A stretch of 11,052 nucleotides of DNA from Clostridiaceae bacterium (lineage in GTDB: Bacteria > Bacillota > Clostridia > Oscillospirales > Acutalibacteraceae): assembly GCA_016295355.1 (NCBI GenBank), contig JAEDLK010000040.1, forward strand, positions 1 through 11,052, written 5' to 3'. How positions within the stretch are numbered: the first letter of the stretch is position 1; each line of letters starts with the position of its first letter. The translations under genes and the position numbers were made by a program. Positions 1-6,119 of this stretch are shown in pieces. Under the pieces are notes generated by a model. That model was not told where the DNA came from. It was given only the letters and a program-made list of their open reading frames with translations, and searched no databases.

Positions 1-139
1 CATACTCCGCCACAAATATATCAGAGCATTTGCGGTACACTTTATAATTCGGGTCCGAGTAGGTTATGCCCGCAAGGCTAACCTCAAACGCAGCGGTTTT
101 ATGCCCGTTACCTGCAGAAAGAAAAAATATTTTTTCCAT
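1..139 (-). CDS. AraC-family transcriptional regulator, N-terminal part (runs off the window edge)
   Basis: Reading the minus strand from an ATG at 139-137 gives an uninterrupted 46-residue start that continues past the window edge. The stretch around residues 19-46, with AGITYSDPNYKVYR and then SDIFVAEY, is the usual opening of the sugar-sensing cupin domain of AraC/XylS regulators, where residues of this type begin the effector-binding beta-barrel. The DNA-binding HTH domain lies outside the window, so the family call rests on the N-terminus alone. A good ribosome site (GTGAGGA on the minus strand, 151-157) lies 11 nt before the ATG. The gene diverges from the GH2 gene, which suggests that it controls that gene in response to a sugar ligand. 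The ligand cannot be told from here. Confidence 0.72.
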   Translation of the reverse strand, partial: MEKIFFLSAGNGHKTAAFEVSLAGITYSDPNYKVYRKCSDIFVAEY

Positions 140-141
140 AT

Positions 142-230
142 TGCTTAAAATCCTCACTTTTATGCTTAAAAAACGCATTTTATTTTCTGTTTGACAATGA
201 TATTATACAATAAAAAACAATAAAACGCAA
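142..230. promoter_or_regulatory. Divergent control region between the AraC and GH2 genes
   Basis: For the AraC gene (minus strand) there is a perfect -10, TATAAT, at 207-202, with a weak -35 TTGCGT at 230-225 and a 17-nt spacer. For the GH2 gene (plus strand) the best -10 is TACAAT at 206-211 with only a poor -35 (TTTTCT, 183-188). A consensus TTGACA at 191-196 has no good -10 at normal distance. The nonamer TGCTTAAAA occurs at 142-150 and again at 163-171, exactly 21 bp apart in the same orientation. That arrangement is typical of AraC-family tandem half-sites and lies just upstream of the GH2 promoter. A weak core promoter plus an adjacent direct repeat fits an activator-dependent gene. 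Promoter positions are by eye. Confidence 0.45.
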
Positions 231-247
231 GAAAAGGAAAGAAGCTT

Positions 248-2005
248 ATGGAAACAAATATAATTCCCCGTCCCGAGCATCCTCAACCGATGATGCAAAG
301 AGAAAACTGGCAAAATCTTAACGGCGAATGGCTTTTTGAATTTGATTTCGGAGTCTCAGGTGCCGAGCGCGGACTTTTTAAGCCCGATAAAGCGGAAGAA
401 TACACTAAAAGAATCAGGGTTCCGTTCTGTCCCGAAAGCGAGCTTTCGGGAATAGGCTATAAGGATTTTATTCCCGCAGTTTGGTATAAACGCAGCATAA
501 CCGTGACCGAAGAACATCTGAAAGGTCGGGTCCTTTTGCACTTCGGCGCGGTGGATTATGAATGCGACGTATACATAAACGGCGAAAAGGCAGGCAGTCA
601 CTTTGGCGGCTACAGCTCCTTTACGCTCGATATTACCGATTTTTTAAATATTGGCGAAAATGACCTTACCGTAAATGCAAGGGACAACGTCCGCTCGGGA
701 AAACAGCCCAGAGGCAAGCAGTCGTCTGCATTTTATTCGCGGGGCTGTGACTATACCCGCACCACGGGAATCTGGCAGACGGTGTGGCTCGAATTTGTCC
801 CGACAGGCTACATCAAAACAGCAAAATACTATCCTGACATAGAAGCAGGAGCTTTTGACATTGAATTAACCCTGTCACTCGGAGGAAAGCTTACAGTTGA
901 GGTATTTTATGAGGGTAACAGCGTAGGCGGCTGTTCAAAGGAAATAAAGGGCGGTTATGCAAGACTTCATCTTCCCCTTGCCGAAAAGCATCTTTGGGAG
1001 GTAGGCAAGGGCAGACTGTATGACCTTAAATTCACCCTTGAAACCGAGAGCGGAACAGATGTATTATACAGCTATGCGGGATTAAGAGAGGTTAGGATTG
1101 ACGGCTTTAAGGTGCTTATTAACGGTAAAAGTGTTTTCCAGCGTACCGTTCTCGACCAAGGCTTTTATCCCGACGGTATTTATACCGCCCCGTCCGACGA
1201 GGCGTTAAAACACGATATCGAGCTTTCGATGTCGCTCGGCTTTAACGGCGCCCGTCTGCACGAAAAGATGTTTGAACCGCGTTTTCTCTATCATTGCGAT
1301 AAGGCGGGTTACCTTGTGTGGGGCGAGCACGCTAACTGGGGTCTTGATATAAATAACGAGGGAGGATTACTAAACTTCCTCCCCGAATGGAGTGAAACGG
1401 TTGAGCGCGACTTTAACCACCCCGCGATAGTAGGCTGGTGTCCCTTTAACGAGACTTGGAATCAGTCCGGCACGACTGCCCGCCGTATATTAAAGGCGGT
1501 TTACGAGGAAACGAAACGTCTTGATCCCACAAGACCGGTTATAGATACCTCAGGATGGTACCATGTTGTAACCGATATTTACGATCAGCACGATTATGAG
1601 CAGAATCCCGAAATCTTCCGCAAGTCATACACCGGCTATAACGGAAATGAAGACAGCTTTAGGTTGCTCTATAAAAACGAGCAGGTTTATATACCCGGTC
1701 TCCCCTTCTTTATGAGCGAATTCGGCGGAATTAAATGGATTCCCGAAAGTAAGCGAAATAACGCTGCAAGTAATTCTTGGGGCTACGGTGAGGCGCCAAA
1801 AACCGAGGAGGAATTTTTTACACGCTACGAGGGACTTGTTTCCGCACTGCTTGAGGCACCTAATATTATGGGCTTTTGCTATACACAGCTTTACGATGTT
1901 GAGCAGGAGGTAAACGGACTTTATACCTATAACCGTGAAAAGAAATTTGACGATTACTCGCGGATAATAGCCGCAAACAGGAAAAAGGCGGCTATAGAGG
2001 AATAA
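248..2005 (+). CDS. Glycoside hydrolase family 2 enzyme (beta-galactosidase/beta-glucuronidase-like, probably not a glucuronidase)
   Basis: 585 residues, close to the usual length of compact GH2 enzymes, cytoplasmic (no signal peptide). Domain order: N-terminal sugar-binding jelly-roll (about 1-180, with NLNGEWLFEFD and GRVLLHFGAVDY), an immunoglobulin-like domain (about 185-285), then a TIM barrel. The acid/base is E402 in WCPFNETWNQ and the nucleophile E491 in FFMSEFGGIKW. Their 89-residue spacing is close to the 91 in E. coli GusA. The NxK motif that reads the glucuronide carboxylate is not seen: the equivalent region before GLYT reads QEVNG (553-557). A beta-glucuronidase role is therefore unlikely, and a neutral beta-hexoside (galactoside or similar) is more likely. 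The ATG has a ribosome site AAGGAAAG at 234-241. Proline codons are mostly CCC and TTG leucines are rare, unlike the genes downstream. The divergent AraC gene is its likely regulator. Confidence 0.9.
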   Translation: METNIIPRPEHPQPMMQRENWQNLNGEWLFEFDFGVSGAERGLFKPDKAEEYTKRIRVPFCPESELSGIGYKDFIPAVWYKRSITVTEEHLKGRVLLHFGAVDYECDVYINGEKAGSHFGGYSSFTLDITDFLNIGENDLTVNARDNVRSGKQPRGKQSSAFYSRGCDYTRTTGIWQTVWLEFVPTGYIKTAKYYPDIEAGAFDIELTLSLGGKLTVEVFYEGNSVGGCSKEIKGGYARLHLPLAEKHLWEVGKGRLYDLKFTLETESGTDVLYSYAGLREVRIDGFKVLINGKSVFQRTVLDQGFYPDGIYTAPSDEALKHDIELSMSLGFNGARLHEKMFEPRFLYHCDKAGYLVWGEHANWGLDINNEGGLLNFLPEWSETVERDFNHPAIVGWCPFNETWNQSGTTARRILKAVYEETKRLDPTRPVIDTSGWYHVVTDIYDQHDYEQNPEIFRKSYTGYNGNEDSFRLLYKNEQVYIPGLPFFMSEFGGIKWIPESKRNNAASNSWGYGEAPKTEEEFFTRYEGLVSALLEAPNIMGFCYTQLYDVEQEVNGLYTYNREKKFDDYSRIIAANRKKAAIEE

Positions 2006-2083
2006 ATAGCATCAACCCTCATATCCGAACCGAATGTCATTAATGTGCGAATTTAGGTTTGTTTTTCGGATAGAGGCTAAAAT

Positions 2084-2109
2084 ACAGTTCGAGACGCAGA
2101 CTGTTTTTT
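2084..2109 (+). terminator. Weak candidate terminator after the GH2 gene
   Basis: ACAGT (2084-2088) pairs with ACTGT (2100-2104) across an 11-nt loop and runs into six T residues (2104-2109). The stem is only 5 bp and lies 79 nt after the stop codon, so it is a weak terminator at best. I see nothing stronger between the GH2 stop and the small-RNA promoter at 2196. Confidence 0.3.
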
Positions 2110-2195
2110 GGGACTGTGTTAATGGCAACAGCAAATAATTTTTTGAACAAAAACCTTGACAACCTCTGGCTGCGTAAATAGCACTTCTCGGTTGG

Positions 2196-2233
2196 TTGCT
2201 AATATTGCAAAATATGATATAATAATTTTGCAA
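2196..2233 (+). promoter_or_regulatory. Promoter with a 9-bp dyad centred on its -10 box
   Basis: A perfect -10, TATAAT (2218-2223), is preceded by an extended TG (2215-2216) and a -35 TTGCTA (2196-2201) at 16 nt. A perfect inverted repeat, TTGCAAAAT (2205-2213) and ATTTTGCAA (2225-2233), flanks the -10 symmetrically with 11 nt between arms. That layout fits a repressor operator covering the promoter core. No open reading frame with a ribosome site follows. Transcription should start near 2230 and run into the terminator at 2306-2340. Confidence 0.5.
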
Positions 2234-2340
2234 GGAAGAAAATCGGGCGTTTTTGAATGAAAATGACTATTTCTCTTCAGTTCTTTTTTGAACAACATAG
2301 ACAACAAGAAAGACACGATGAAAATCGTGTCTTTCTTTTT
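2230..2340 (+). ncRNA. Candidate free-standing small RNA of about 110 nt
   Basis: This interval lies between a good extended -10 promoter and a strong intrinsic terminator and has no credible coding frame. The only ATG frame (2257-2373) has no proper ribosome site and runs straight through the terminator hairpin. Visible structure, 5' to 3': a short TGAA/TTCA pairing at about 2255-2278; the stem-loop AGTTC-TTTTTT-GAACA (2279-2294); the linker ACATAGACAA; and the 13-bp terminator stem. The stem-loop and linker recur almost unchanged at 10264-10289 ahead of a different terminator, so this part is probably a conserved RNA module. I do not recognise the RNA family. The role is unknown, and it could also be a readthrough-control leader rather than a trans-acting RNA. 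Confidence 0.4.
2306..2340 (+). terminator. Strong intrinsic terminator (13-bp stem)
   Basis: AAGAAAGACACGA (2306-2318) and TCGTGTCTTTCTT (2325-2337) are perfect complements around a 6-nt loop, and the T-rich tail continues to 2340. The A-rich 5' arm mirrors the T tail, so it could also act on transcripts from the other strand. It closes the candidate small RNA unit. Confidence 0.75.
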
Positions 2341-2459
2341 GTGTTTGTGTCCGCAGGACACAACATCGGTTGACCGCTTGCGGTCAACATCATTTCGATC
2401 GTTAGCTCGAACATCATTGTCCGCCTGCGGACACAAAACGAGGTTGTGACTTGCGCAAC
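2338..2459. repeat. Tandem array of variable short hairpins, 24-nt period
   Basis: The linker AACATC starts at 2362, 2386 and 2410, exactly 24 nt apart; the last two read AACATCATT. Each linker is followed by a short palindrome of different sequence. The hairpins are TTGTGTCC/GGACACAA (2345-2363), GTTGACCGC/GCGGTCAAC (2369-2388), TTCGA/TCGAA with one inner mismatch (2394-2411), TGTCCGC/GCGGACA (2418-2433), and, off the period, GTTGTG/CGCAAC with one G-T pair (2443-2459). Linker and symmetry are kept while the stem sequence changes, which points to selection on, or generation of, hairpin structure. No coding frame explains it. I do not recognise a named family. Spacers are far too short for CRISPR. 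Confidence 0.7.
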
Positions 2460-2462
2460 GAT

Positions 2463-2516
2463 ATGGAATAATACCCAACGATATTGCGCTTCATGTCAAT
2501 ATATGGTATTATCCAT
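2463..2516. repeat. Long imperfect inverted repeat overlapping a promoter
   Basis: ATGGAATAATACC (2463-2475) pairs with GGTATTATCCAT (2505-2516) with one bulged base. Inside it ATATTG (2481-2486) pairs with CAATAT (2497-2502), so the whole segment can fold into a two-part hairpin. The right arm contains a possible -10, TATTAT (2507-2512), with TTGCGC (2484-2489) 17 nt upstream as -35. This places a promoter ahead of the truncated gene at 2538. It may be the end of a small repeat element or a regulatory dyad. Confidence 0.45.
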
Positions 2517-2537
2517 GTAGCAGGAGAGGCAATGGCC

Positions 2538-2642
2538 ATGAAACAAGGTACGCTATTCGGTCTATCCATGTCATTATCTGTTGATATTTTGATGTTGACA
2601 AATGTACTGCGAGCAAAATACGAAACGGTTATTTCTTATTAA
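2538..2642 (+). pseudogene. 5' fragment of a gene resembling four-helix-bundle (23S rRNA intervening-sequence-type) proteins
   Basis: An ATG at 2538 has an excellent ribosome site (AGGAGAGG, 2522-2529) and a plausible promoter in the preceding dyad, but the frame stops after 34 residues. The segment SLSVDILMLTNVLRAKYETV resembles the first helix of small four-helix-bundle proteins (the family of 23S rRNA intervening-sequence proteins, also related to Avd of diversity-generating retroelements). There the chain normally runs on into a Q-x-x-RSGTSIGAN-like segment, which is missing. I therefore read it as a gene that kept its expression signals but lost its body. The family match is from memory on a short stretch. 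A genuine 34-residue peptide cannot be excluded. Confidence 0.35.
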
Positions 2643-2838
2643 ATATGAAGAAGTGCAATACGAGCAAAGTTGTGTGATTTTTTAAGTTTTAATGGATTGA
2701 AACTGGAGAGCGAACTTGTAAATAGCTTTTTGAAAGCATATGATATTAGTCATGAACAATGCAATGCATTAAACAAACTTATTAAACGATGAGCGTTTTA
2801 CTAAATGCTTTGATTAAAACTACCAAGGGGCATTCAAA
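2643..2838. other. Gene-poor stretch with an unrecognised open fragment
   Basis: The only sustained frame runs from 2649 to a stop at 2790-2792, with no start codon or ribosome site. Its tail, LESELVNSFLKAYDISHEQC and on to LNKLIKR, has the amphipathic look of real protein but I cannot assign it. Together with the truncated gene before it and the ATPase-like fragment after it, the stretch looks like decayed accessory DNA. I see no RNA gene or clear terminator in it. Confidence 0.35.
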
Positions 2839-2982
2839 ATGAGCAATGCAAAGTATATCAGCAGCATTCTATTTGACAATTCCTTAAGCGATCATTCTTA
2901 TCTTAATCATTTACCTGTTATTAAATATCTTGCAGAGAATATGGAACTTGAGTATCTGGCTTCGTTGACAAATTATGGTTGA
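2839..2982 (+). pseudogene. N-terminal remnant of an AAA/ABC-type ATPase
   Basis: An ATG at 2839 with ribosome site AAGGGG (2825-2830) opens a 47-residue frame. Residues 5-30 (KYISSILFDNSLSDHSYLNH, then LPVIKYL) match the opening of the SbcC/RecF-like AAA ATPases often annotated as predicted ATP-binding proteins. In those, such a lead-in is followed within about 15-20 residues by the Walker A loop (GENGTGKST type). Here the frame ends at TGA with no Walker A, and none is visible in the other frames before the GH36 gene. This is best read as a deletion remnant. The match is from recalled family pattern, so moderate confidence only. Such remnants are common where mobile or defence genes have decayed. 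Confidence 0.4.
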
Positions 2983-3025
2983 TTTTGTCCGGTGGATTTG
3001 TTACACTGTTGGTATAAGAATTCGG

Positions 3026-3033
3026 AAGAGGTG
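3026..3033 (+). promoter_or_regulatory. Ribosome binding site that fixes the GH36 start
   Basis: AAGAGGTG lies 6 nt before the ATG at 3040. The frame is also open from a GTG at 2992, but that codon has no such site, and its extra 16 residues (DLLHCWYKNS type) do not look like GH36 sequence. Confidence 0.7.
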
Positions 3034-3039
3034 CGACGA

Positions 3040-5229
3040 ATGATCTTCTATGATGAACAAAGAGAATTATTCCATTTGCAGACAGAAAAAACAAGTTATA
3101 TATTCGGCTTTCTAGAAGGCCGTTTCTTTACTCATTTATACTGGGGCGGACGTTTAGAGCAGCCGGTGGCCGACTACGGCGACTTTTTGGATTTGAGTAA
3201 TGCTCATCGTCATATGACGGCGATGGATTATACCGATTGCCATTATTCAAGCGATGTGTTGCCGTCGGAATTTCCGACTTTCGGCAACACCGATTTGCGT
3301 ACGCCGGCGTTCCATGCGCGCTATAAGGACGGTACTCGCATTAGTGATTTTCACTATACGAATCATAACATTTACAAGGGTAAAAAGCCCCTCGTTGGGT
3401 TGCCGGCTACTTATGTGGAGTCGGATGATGAGGCAACGAGCCTTGATATCGTCTTGACGGATCATCTGACCGGCATGGTTGTTACGCTAACCTATACGGT
3501 GTTTGAGCAACTAAACGCCATCACCCGCAGCGTTCGTGTGGTCAATAGCGGAAAAGAATCCGTTGCTTTACAGGCGCTTTTGTCGGCTACGGTCGATTTT
3601 AACGGTATGGAGTATGATATGATTCATCTGCCGGGTGCCTGGGCGAGAGAACGGCATCCCGAACGGGCGCCGCTTTTTCACGGCAAGCAGTTAGCGGACA
3701 GCCTTCGTGGCGCCAGCTCTTGTCAGCAGAATCCGTTTTTTGCGTTGGTGGGACATAACACCACCGAGGAAAAGGGTGATGCTTACGGTTTCAGCTTGGT
3801 CTACAGCGGTAACTTTGTGGCCGGTGTTGAGGTGGATGCTTATCATGTATCCCGTGCCATGATCGGTATTCATCCGTTTGATTTTTGCTATCATTTGGAA
3901 AGCGGTGAGAGCTTCCAGTCCCCCGAGGCAGTGCTGGTTTACTCCGGCGACGGCATCGGCGGTATGTCTCGCATTTATCACAGGCTGTATCGCACACGCC
4001 TGTGCCGCGGTCAGTTTAGGGACAAGGAACGCTATGTGCTGATCAACAACTGGGAGGCAACCTACTTTAATTTTGATGAAGAAAAAATCGTCGCTATTGC
4101 CTCCAAGGCCAAAGAGGTCGGTGTGGAGCTGATGGTGTTGGATGACGGTTGGTTCGGTCACAGAAACAACGATTTGTCCTCCCTGGGTGACTGGTATGTT
4201 AATAAAGATAAGCTCCCCAACGGTCTTGAGTCGTTGGTTAGTAAGATCAATGCCTTGGGCATGAAGTTCGGACTCTGGTTTGAGCCGGAAATGGTGTCGC
4301 CGGACAGTGATTGCTATCGGACTCACCCGGATTGGTGCATCCATGTCAAAGACAGAAACCGTACCCTTTGCCGTACGCAGTTGATGTTGGATTTGTCCCG
4401 TGAGGATGTCTGCAACTATGTGATCGACTGTCTGTCGGATATTTTGAACCGTTCGCCGATTGCTTATGTTAAATGGGATTACAATCGAAACATGACCAAT
4501 ATCGGTTCGGCACTTTTGCCGCCGGAACGGCAGGGTGAATTCTATCATCGCTATATTCTCGGTTTGTATCACATTCTCGAAACGCTAACGAAACGGTTCC
4601 CGAATGTTTTGTTTGAAAGCTGTAGCTCCGGTGGCGCTCGTTTTGATCCCGGTATGCTGTACTATATGCCGCAAACATGGTGCAGTGATGACACCGATGC
4701 GGTGGAACGTGCCTTCATTCAATATGGCACAAGCTTTTGTTATCCATATTCCTCTATGGGGGCTCATGTATCAGCCGTGCCGAATCATCAGGTTGGTCGT
4801 CGTACGCCGATGAGTGCCAGAGGGGCGATTGCCATGCAGGGCCAGCTCGGGTATGAGCTGGATTTGAACCGTCTTAGCGAGGAAGAACTGCAACAGGTTG
4901 CCAAGCAGGTTCAGTTTTATAAACAGTATGGCTCTGTATTCCATACCGGCGATTTATATCGCTTGAATGACCCCGCTAAACAGTGCTTCGTGGCCAATGA
5001 GTTTATCGCACAGGATCAAAATACGGTTATCATGACGGCGCTGGTGATTAAGGGTCTGCCGGAGGCACCGGTTGAGCACATTCGTCTTTGCGGATTGGAT
5101 GCAAAGGCACAATATCGTTTGGAGGGCTGTGATAGGGTCTATCGAGGCGACTTCCTCATGAATGTCGGCATTGCATTCCAACCGTCAAGCGATTATAAGA
5201 ATACCGTGATGGTATTCCGTAAACAATAA
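3040..5229 (+). CDS. Alpha-galactosidase, glycoside hydrolase family 36
   Basis: 729 residues from the ATG at 3040, the usual size of the tetrameric bacterial GH36 alpha-galactosidases (AgaA/RafA type), cytoplasmic. It releases terminal alpha-1,6-galactose from melibiose, raffinose and stachyose. Domains: N-terminal beta-sandwich (about 1-320), catalytic TIM barrel (about 330-640), and C-terminal beta-domain. The sugar-binding pair is D368-D369 in LDDGWFGHRNND. The nucleophile is D480 in YVKWDYNRNM and the acid/base is D550 in WCSDDTDAVER. Their 70-residue spacing equals the D478/D548 pair of Geobacillus AgaA. CSSGGARFD between them is the family substrate-binding segment. All key residues are intact. 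A possible extended -10 (TGGTATAAG, 3010-3018) lies just before the ribosome site, but there is no good -35, so the promoter is uncertain. No transporter gene accompanies it in the window. It ends in its own terminator. Confidence 0.95.
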   Translation: MIFYDEQRELFHLQTEKTSYIFGFLEGRFFTHLYWGGRLEQPVADYGDFLDLSNAHRHMTAMDYTDCHYSSDVLPSEFPTFGNTDLRTPAFHARYKDGTRISDFHYTNHNIYKGKKPLVGLPATYVESDDEATSLDIVLTDHLTGMVVTLTYTVFEQLNAITRSVRVVNSGKESVALQALLSATVDFNGMEYDMIHLPGAWARERHPERAPLFHGKQLADSLRGASSCQQNPFFALVGHNTTEEKGDAYGFSLVYSGNFVAGVEVDAYHVSRAMIGIHPFDFCYHLESGESFQSPEAVLVYSGDGIGGMSRIYHRLYRTRLCRGQFRDKERYVLINNWEATYFNFDEEKIVAIASKAKEVGVELMVLDDGWFGHRNNDLSSLGDWYVNKDKLPNGLESLVSKINALGMKFGLWFEPEMVSPDSDCYRTHPDWCIHVKDRNRTLCRTQLMLDLSREDVCNYVIDCLSDILNRSPIAYVKWDYNRNMTNIGSALLPPERQGEFYHRYILGLYHILETLTKRFPNVLFESCSSGGARFDPGMLYYMPQTWCSDDTDAVERAFIQYGTSFCYPYSSMGAHVSAVPNHQVGRRTPMSARGAIAMQGQLGYELDLNRLSEEELQQVAKQVQFYKQYGSVFHTGDLYRLNDPAKQCFVANEFIAQDQNTVIMTALVIKGLPEAPVEHIRLCGLDAKAQYRLEGCDRVYRGDFLMNVGIAFQPSSDYKNTVMVFRKQ

Positions 5230-5236
5230 AAACTTC

Positions 5237-5271
5237 AAATGATCGGAAGCCTATGCTTTCGATCATTTTTT
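5237..5271 (+). terminator. Intrinsic terminator of the alpha-galactosidase gene
   Basis: A 14-bp stem with one G-T pair (5237-5250 with 5255-5268, core ATGATCG / CGATCAT) closes a 4-nt loop CTAT and merges into a run of T to 5271. It lies 8 nt after the stop codon, so the GH36 gene is probably a single-gene unit. Confidence 0.85.
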
Positions 5272-5297
5272 GTTCCTGTTGTTCATAAACATTGAAC

Positions 5298-5304
5298 AGG
5301 AGGG
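5298..5304 (+). promoter_or_regulatory. Ribosome binding site that fixes the M23 start
   Basis: AGGAGGG lies 5 nt before the ATG at 5310. An in-frame TTG at 5292 would put this site inside the coding sequence, so 5310 is the better start. Confidence 0.75.
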
Positions 5305-5309
5305 ACGTT

Positions 5310-6119
5310 ATGAAGATTATTCAAGTTGTGAAAAAGAGCCGGGGACTGCCGTTGTTTTTACTGCAGTTGATTGCGGCTTTGGCGGTGCTGATTACGCTTT
5401 TGGTGATCCGCAGTCTCGATCCGGCCCTGTTTGGTCAGGTCAGGCAGGTGTATGACACCTATTTGTGCGACGATACCGATGTAACAGAACTGACCAAAAC
5501 CAACAAGAGCGACCCTTCTTCCCGGGATGACAACGCAATGACCGCTCAGGAGGAAGATGCTTCAACGGCGGCCACCGAAGATCAGATGACGCCGGAAACG
5601 TTAAACCAAGTTCCACTCATCGAAACAACGGCTTCACATGCCGGCGACAGCGAGGTGGAGCGGGTGCAGACGGTGTCGGATGCCTTGCAGGCGGTGCCGA
5701 TGGTGGTCGGGCAAAAGGTCAACAATTCGTTGGTCGTGCCGGTTAACGGGGTGCTGACCTCCGGCTTCGGTATGCGCAGTGATCCCTTTACCAGTCAGCA
5801 GAAAAAGCACAAAGGAACCGATGTTGCCGCCGTTACTGGGACTCCGATTCTTTCGGCCGCCGACGGCACGGTGTCCTTTGTTGGTTTTGACCGTGACGGT
5901 TACGGCAACTATTTGAAAATCCGCCATGGGACACATTTTGAAACATTGTACGGTCATTGCAGTGAGGTGCTTGTAACGGTCGGACAGACTGTAACGGCCG
6001 GACAAACGGTTGCACTCGTCGGCAATACCGGCGGTTCTACCGGCAGTCATCTGCACTTTGAAATTCGCTTAGACGGTATTCCGGTTAATCCTGACTGGTA
6101 TGTGAATTGGGGGACATAA
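5310..6119 (+). CDS. Membrane-anchored M23 (LytM) metallopeptidase, SpoIVFA/SpoIIQ-like
   Basis: 269 residues. One transmembrane helix (about 13-33) follows a basic N-terminus. A Thr/Asp/Glu-rich linker (about 50-145) comes next, then a C-terminal LytM domain. The zinc ligands H167 and D171 (HKGTD) and H249 (HLHFE) are present, as are the catalytic histidines H216 (YGHC) and H247, so the domain looks active. The next gene, an M50 site-2-type protease, overlaps its stop codon. This is the arrangement of B. subtilis spoIVFA-spoIVFB, where the LytM-domain protein anchors and restrains the intramembrane protease that processes pro-sigma K. As I recall, SpoIVFA lacks the full catalytic set, so intact residues here leave open a true peptidoglycan endopeptidase or a SpoIIQ-like role. 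No clear promoter is visible in the 38 nt after the GH36 terminator. Confidence 0.85.
   Translation: MKIIQVVKKSRGLPLFLLQLIAALAVLITLLVIRSLDPALFGQVRQVYDTYLCDDTDVTELTKTNKSDPSSRDDNAMTAQEEDASTAATEDQMTPETLNQVPLIETTASHAGDSEVERVQTVSDALQAVPMVVGQKVNNSLVVPVNGVLTSGFGMRSDPFTSQQKKHKGTDVAAVTGTPILSAADGTVSFVGFDRDGYGNYLKIRHGTHFETLYGHCSEVLVTVGQTVTAGQTVALVGNTGGSTGSHLHFEIRLDGIPVNPDWYVNWGT

Noticed and set aside
2257..2373. 38-residue plus-strand frame in the candidate small RNA
   Set aside because: It has no adequate ribosome site and runs through the terminator stem into the hairpin array. RNA-level symmetry explains the sequence better.
2338..2459. CRISPR array
   Set aside because: The period is only 24 nt, the repeat only 6-9 nt, the 'spacers' are palindromic, and no cas gene is present.
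2119..2478. 119-residue minus-strand open frame
   Set aside because: It crosses the terminator, the hairpin array and the small-RNA promoter and looks like no protein. Symmetric hairpins readily keep frames open.
3691..4572. 293-residue minus-strand open frame
   Set aside because: It lies opposite the catalytic part of the GH36 gene, has no family signature, and is explained by the codon pattern of the real gene.
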